This document shows positions 61,473-64,000 of a stretch of DNA of 64,000 bases, piece after piece; within the stretch, counting starts at the first letter, position 1, and each line of letters starts with the position of its first letter. This DNA is from Salegentibacter sp. Hel_I_6. GTDB lineage: Bacteria > Bacteroidota > Bacteroidia > Flavobacteriales > Flavobacteriaceae. The stretch spans positions 2,976,001-3,040,000 of the forward strand of contig NZ_JQNQ01000001.1 of the NCBI RefSeq assembly GCF_000745315.1. Reading direction: 5' to 3'. Both the position numbers and the translations under genes were made by a program. A model generated the notes under the pieces. That model was not told the origin of the DNA. It did not search any database and saw nothing but the letters and a program-made list of their open reading frames with translations.

Positions 61473-61817
61473 TTACTTTACTTTATCTACAATTGCTTTA
61501 AAAGCATCTGGATGGTTCATTGCCAAATCGGCAAGTACCTTACGGTTTAAACCTATTCCTCCAGCTTTTGCAGCTCCCATAAATTGAGAATAAGACATAC
61601 CGTGTTCACGGGCTGCAGCGTTAATACGCATTATCCATAGTGAACGGAAATTACGTTTCTTTACTTTGCGGTCTCTGTATGCATAAAGCATAGCTTTGTC
61701 TACCGCGTTTTTGGCTACTGTCCAAACGTTTTTACGACGTCCGAAATAACCTTTTGCTTGCTTAAGAACCTTTTTTCTTCTGGCTCTCTTAGCAACTGAA
61801 TTTACTGATCTTGGCAT
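61473..61817 (-). CDS. rplT: 50S ribosomal protein L20
   Basis: 114 residues, normal length. [39 protein letters not shown] and [38 protein letters not shown] are typical. It binds 23S rRNA during 50S assembly. The 134 bases between rpmI and rplT contain a GAGT-TGGGCAAC-ACTC hairpin and a TAAACTA / TAGTTTA stem; L20 represses this operon in other bacteria, so a leader control is possible but not shown. Confidence 0.97.
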   Translation of the reverse strand: MPRSVNSVAKRARRKKVLKQAKGYFGRRKNVWTVAKNAVDKAMLYAYRDRKVKKRNFRSLWIMRINAAAREHGMSYSQFMGAAKAGGIGLNRKVLADLAMNHPDAFKAIVDKVK

Positions 61818-61951
61818 ATTTTAATGTGTTTTGTAGCAGGCGGTCGATAATCGACTCTTTTAACTTAAACTTTAAACTAATTATAAATGTAGTTTAGAGT
61901 GTTGCCCAACTCCAGGGTTTTTAAATTTATTAAACCGTTAAGAGCTTAATG

Positions 61952-62149
61952 TTACTTTAAACGCAACATAAGTTTAACATTGTCCTTATCAGCATCATGT
62001 ACTAATGTACTATGCGTCAAGGCTAGCTTACGTTTTTTAGACTTCTTTGTTAAGATGTGGCTTTTAAACGCGTGCTTTCTTTTTATTTTCCCAGTACCGG
62101 TAAGCTTAAAACGCTTTTTAGCACTAGATTTTGTTTTCATTTTCGGCAT
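61952..62149 (-). CDS. rpmI: 50S ribosomal protein L35
   Basis: 65 residues: [44 protein letters not shown] is the standard L35 sequence. Second gene of the infC-rpmI-rplT set, 37 bases after infC. Confidence 0.97.
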   Translation of the reverse strand: MPKMKTKSSAKKRFKLTGTGKIKRKHAFKSHILTKKSKKRKLALTHSTLVHDADKDNVKLMLRLK

Positions 62150-62186
62150 GTTATCCTCTTTTTTATATTATAACTCTCTTATTATA

Positions 62187-62744
62187 CTATTTCGCTTTTC
62201 TTGGAGATAAAAACATAGTCATACGTTTTCCTTCCAATTTTGGCATCTGCTCTACTTTTCCAAGCTCTTCAAGATCTTGAGCTAATCTTAATAACAAGAT
62301 TTCTCCTTTATCTTTAAATACGATAGATCGACCCTTGAAAAATACGAAGGCCTTTAATTTCGCTCCATCTTTTAAAAATTTCTCTGCATTACGCTTTTTA
62401 AATTCGTAATCGTGATCATCAGTATTGGGTCCAAAACGTATTTCTTTTACGACAACTTTACTCGCTTTGGCTTTCATAGCCTTTTCACGTTTCTTTTGTT
62501 CGTAAAGGAACTTTTTGTAATCCATCGCTTTTACAACCGGAGGTTTAGCATCTGGAGATATTTCTACCAAATCCAGGCCTAATTCTTCGGCTATAGATAA
62601 TGCTTGTTTAGTTGGGTAAACGCCCATTTCTACATTATCACCTACAAGACGAACTTCTTCTGCCCTGATTTTTTGGTTAATCCGGTGTTGATCCTCTTTA
62701 ACTGCTCTAAGCGGTCTCTTCGATTTTTTTCTACGTATTGCTAT
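62187..62744 (-). CDS. infC: Translation initiation factor IF-3, AUA start codon
   Basis: 185 residues from an ATA codon at 62744 (reads [20 protein letters not shown], initiator Met presumed). The frame has no ATG, GTG or TTG between the preceding stop (62769-62771) and the Met at 62627. Starting at that Met would remove about 39 conserved residues including [19 protein letters not shown]. The C-domain ([28 protein letters not shown]) is intact. IF-3 checks the start codon and start tRNA on the 30S subunit. In Escherichia coli infC starts with AUU and is autoregulated through it, so the rare AUA here fits the same logic. It starts 17 bases after the thrS stop. Confidence 0.9.
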   Translation of the reverse strand: MAIRRKKSKRPLRAVKEDQHRINQKIRAEEVRLVGDNVEMGVYPTKQALSIAEELGLDLVEISPDAKPPVVKAMDYKKFLYEQKKREKAMKAKASKVVVKEIRFGPNTDDHDYEFKKRNAEKFLKDGAKLKAFVFFKGRSIVFKDKGEILLLRLAQDLEELGKVEQMPKLEGKRMTMFLSPRKAK

Positions 62745-62761
62745 GGCTGATCTATTTTTGG

Positions 62762-64000
62762 TTAAACTTCAAACGTCTTCAACGTTTTTTTGATTTCATT
62801 ATTTATAATTGCGGCAAAGTCTTCTACTGGCATAATGCCTATATCGCCTTCCCCTCTCTTTCGTACAGAAACCGTACCATCTTGTTCTTCCTGTTCCCCT
62901 ATAATCAACATATATGGGAATTTGTTCATTTCGGCTTCCCTTATTTTCTTCCCAATGGTTTCATTTCGGTTATCTGCCAAAGCGCGAATTTCGTTATTTT
63001 CCAGCAAAGTTAAAACTTTTTGAGCGTATTTTTCATATTTCTCACTGATTGAGAGCACCATAGCCTGCTCGGGCATTAACCATAATGGAAAGTTACCTGC
63101 TGTATGTTCCAGTAATATGGCGATAAAACGTTCCATACTACCAAATGGCGCACGGTGAATCATTACCGGGCGGTGTGTCTCATTGTCACTTCCCTTATAG
63201 CTAAGTTCAAATCTTTCTGGCAGGTTGTAGTCTACCTGAATGGTGCCAAGTTGCCAGCTTCTGCCAAGTGCATCTTTCACCATAAAGTCTAACTTAGGCC
63301 CGTAAAACGCGGCTTCCCCGGTTTCAACAACATAATTTAGTCCTTTCTCTTTTGCTGCATTAATTATGGCAGTTTCGGCTTTCTCCCAAACATCATCAGA
63401 TCCTATATACTTTTCTTTATTCTCCGGATCTCTTAAAGAAACCTGTGCGGTAAAGTTTTCAAAACCCAAAGAATCGAATACATATAAGGTAAGGTCTATT
63501 ACTTTTTTGAATTCCTCATCTAATTGATCTGGAGTACAAAAAATATGTGCATCATCCTGCGTAAAACCTCTTACCCTGGTTAATCCGTGCAATTCCCCGC
63601 TTTGTTCATAACGATAAACGGTACCAAATTCAGCAAAACGTTTTGGAAGATCACGGTAACTCCAGGAGCTTGCGTTATAAATCTCACAGTGATGCGGGCA
63701 GTTCATAGGTTTCAATAAAAATTCCTCACCTTCATTTGGAGTATGAATTGGCTGGAAACTGTCTTCGCCGTATTTAGCATAGTGTCCTGAGGTTACATAA
63801 AGTTCTTTTTGACCAATATGCGGACTTACCACCATCTCGTAACCTGCTTTTTTCTGTGCCTTTTTTAAGAAATCTTCCAGTCGTTCTCTTAAAGCCGCTC
63901 CTTTTGGTAACCATAATGGAAGTCCCTGTCCAACCTTTTGAGAAAAAGTAAATAATTCAAGTTCTTTCCCTAGCTTACGGTGATCTCTTTTCTTGGCTTC
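62762..64000 (-). CDS. thrS: Threonyl-tRNA synthetase, 5' end cut by the window edge
   Basis: 413 codons visible; the frame is open to base 64000. The ATG at 63835 is internal, since upstream codons give [20 protein letters not shown], the usual start of the catalytic core. Zinc and class II motifs: [14 protein letters not shown] (zinc Cys), [20 protein letters not shown] (motif 2), [25 protein letters not shown] (motif 3, catalytic Arg), and the C-terminal anticodon-binding domain from about base 63090 to 62765. It charges tRNA-Thr. The N-terminal TGS and editing domains are outside the window. Upstream end of the infC operon. Confidence 0.97.
   Translation of the reverse strand, partial: EAKKRDHRKLGKELELFTFSQKVGQGLPLWLPKGAALRERLEDFLKKAQKKAGYEMVVSPHIGQKELYVTSGHYAKYGEDSFQPIHTPNEGEEFLLKPMNCPHHCEIYNASSWSYRDLPKRFAEFGTVYRYEQSGELHGLTRVRGFTQDDAHIFCTPDQLDEEFKKVIDLTLYVFDSLGFENFTAQVSLRDPENKEKYIGSDDVWEKAETAIINAAKEKGLNYVVETGEAAFYGPKLDFMVKDALGRSWQLGTIQVDYNLPERFELSYKGSDNETHRPVMIHRAPFGSMERFIAILLEHTAGNFPLWLMPEQAMVLSISEKYEKYAQKVLTLLENNEIRALADNRNETIGKKIREAEMNKFPYMLIIGEQEEQDGTVSVRKRGEGDIGIMPVEDFAAIINNEIKKTLKTFEV

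Noticed and set aside
62187..62627. infC starting at the ATG at 62627
   Set aside because: It would delete the conserved N-terminal 39 residues of IF-3 that are encoded in frame upstream.

Overview
The window is a contiguous piece of an AT-rich Bacteroidota chromosome, almost certainly from a flavobacterium (family Flavobacteriaceae). Seen directly: promoters with the Bacteroidota -7 element TAnnTTTG (several with TTG or TTTG about 19-21 bases upstream), many lipoprotein signals of the form LxxC, outer-membrane barrels ending in phenylalanine, a flavobacterial type of NusB (over 300 residues), a transketolase split into two genes, and a beta-carotene/zeaxanthin operon of the marine flavobacterial kind. 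A relative of Gramella, Salegentibacter or Zunongwangia is my inference; I cannot search for the species. Genes are mostly housekeeping and densely packed. I see no insertion sequence, prophage, CRISPR array, rRNA or toxin-antitoxin module.

Layout. 1-5.6 kb: TPR protein (cut by the left edge), outer-membrane barrel, PiT-like permease. 5.6-16 kb: amidohydrolase, cyclophilin-FKBP fusion, peroxiredoxin and thioredoxin-fold protein, CsaA, lipocalin-like lipoprotein, M14 peptidase, PUR-domain protein, ABC exporter. 15.8-23.6 kb: leucine dehydrogenase, NusB, DUF1573, YajC, YdeI-like, peptidase T, PyrD, LysE exporter, HMG-CoA lyase. 23.6-29.8 kb: an iron-uptake locus (FecA-like TonB receptor divergent from FbpABC) with three related inverted repeats in the shared control region. 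29.8-38.4 kb: GuaB, OmpH/Skp, two periplasmic PPIases, MoxR ATPase, aconitase. 38.6-46.4 kb: TlpA-like thioredoxin, carotenoid operon crtY-crtZ-crtB-crtI led by a CarH-type (B12-binding MerR) regulator, and divergent SDR and aldehyde dehydrogenase genes. 46.4-46.9 kb: tRNA-Leu and two tRNA-Lys genes plus a 3' tRNA-Lys fragment. 47-54 kb: AroK, PRTase, methyltransferase, S4 protein, FKBP lipoprotein with a calcium-binding-like tail, unknown lipoprotein, OM barrel, split transketolase. 54.3-64 kb: Tgt, LptF/G permease, AccA, DnaB, a secreted conserved protein, YjbQ, then rplT, rpmI, infC and thrS (cut by the right edge).

How genes work together. The iron locus forms an import route from outer membrane (TonB receptor) through periplasmic binding lipoprotein to an ATP-driven inner-membrane permease, probably repressed together by one metal-sensing regulator. 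The crt genes carry geranylgeranyl diphosphate to zeaxanthin, and the first gene of the operon encodes a regulator with the cobalamin-binding signature of light-sensing CarH. OmpH, the SurA-like proteins and the outer-membrane barrels belong to envelope biogenesis. infC, rpmI, rplT and thrS form the usual translation operon.

The most interesting non-genic signals are: a five-copy dispersed palindromic element at gene 3' ends, twice nested inside a terminator-like stem; the three-site operator at the iron locus; the GTTAAA half-site array at the crt locus; an AUA start codon for IF-3; and a very strong terminator hairpin that also encodes the signal-peptide region of the gene after dnaB.
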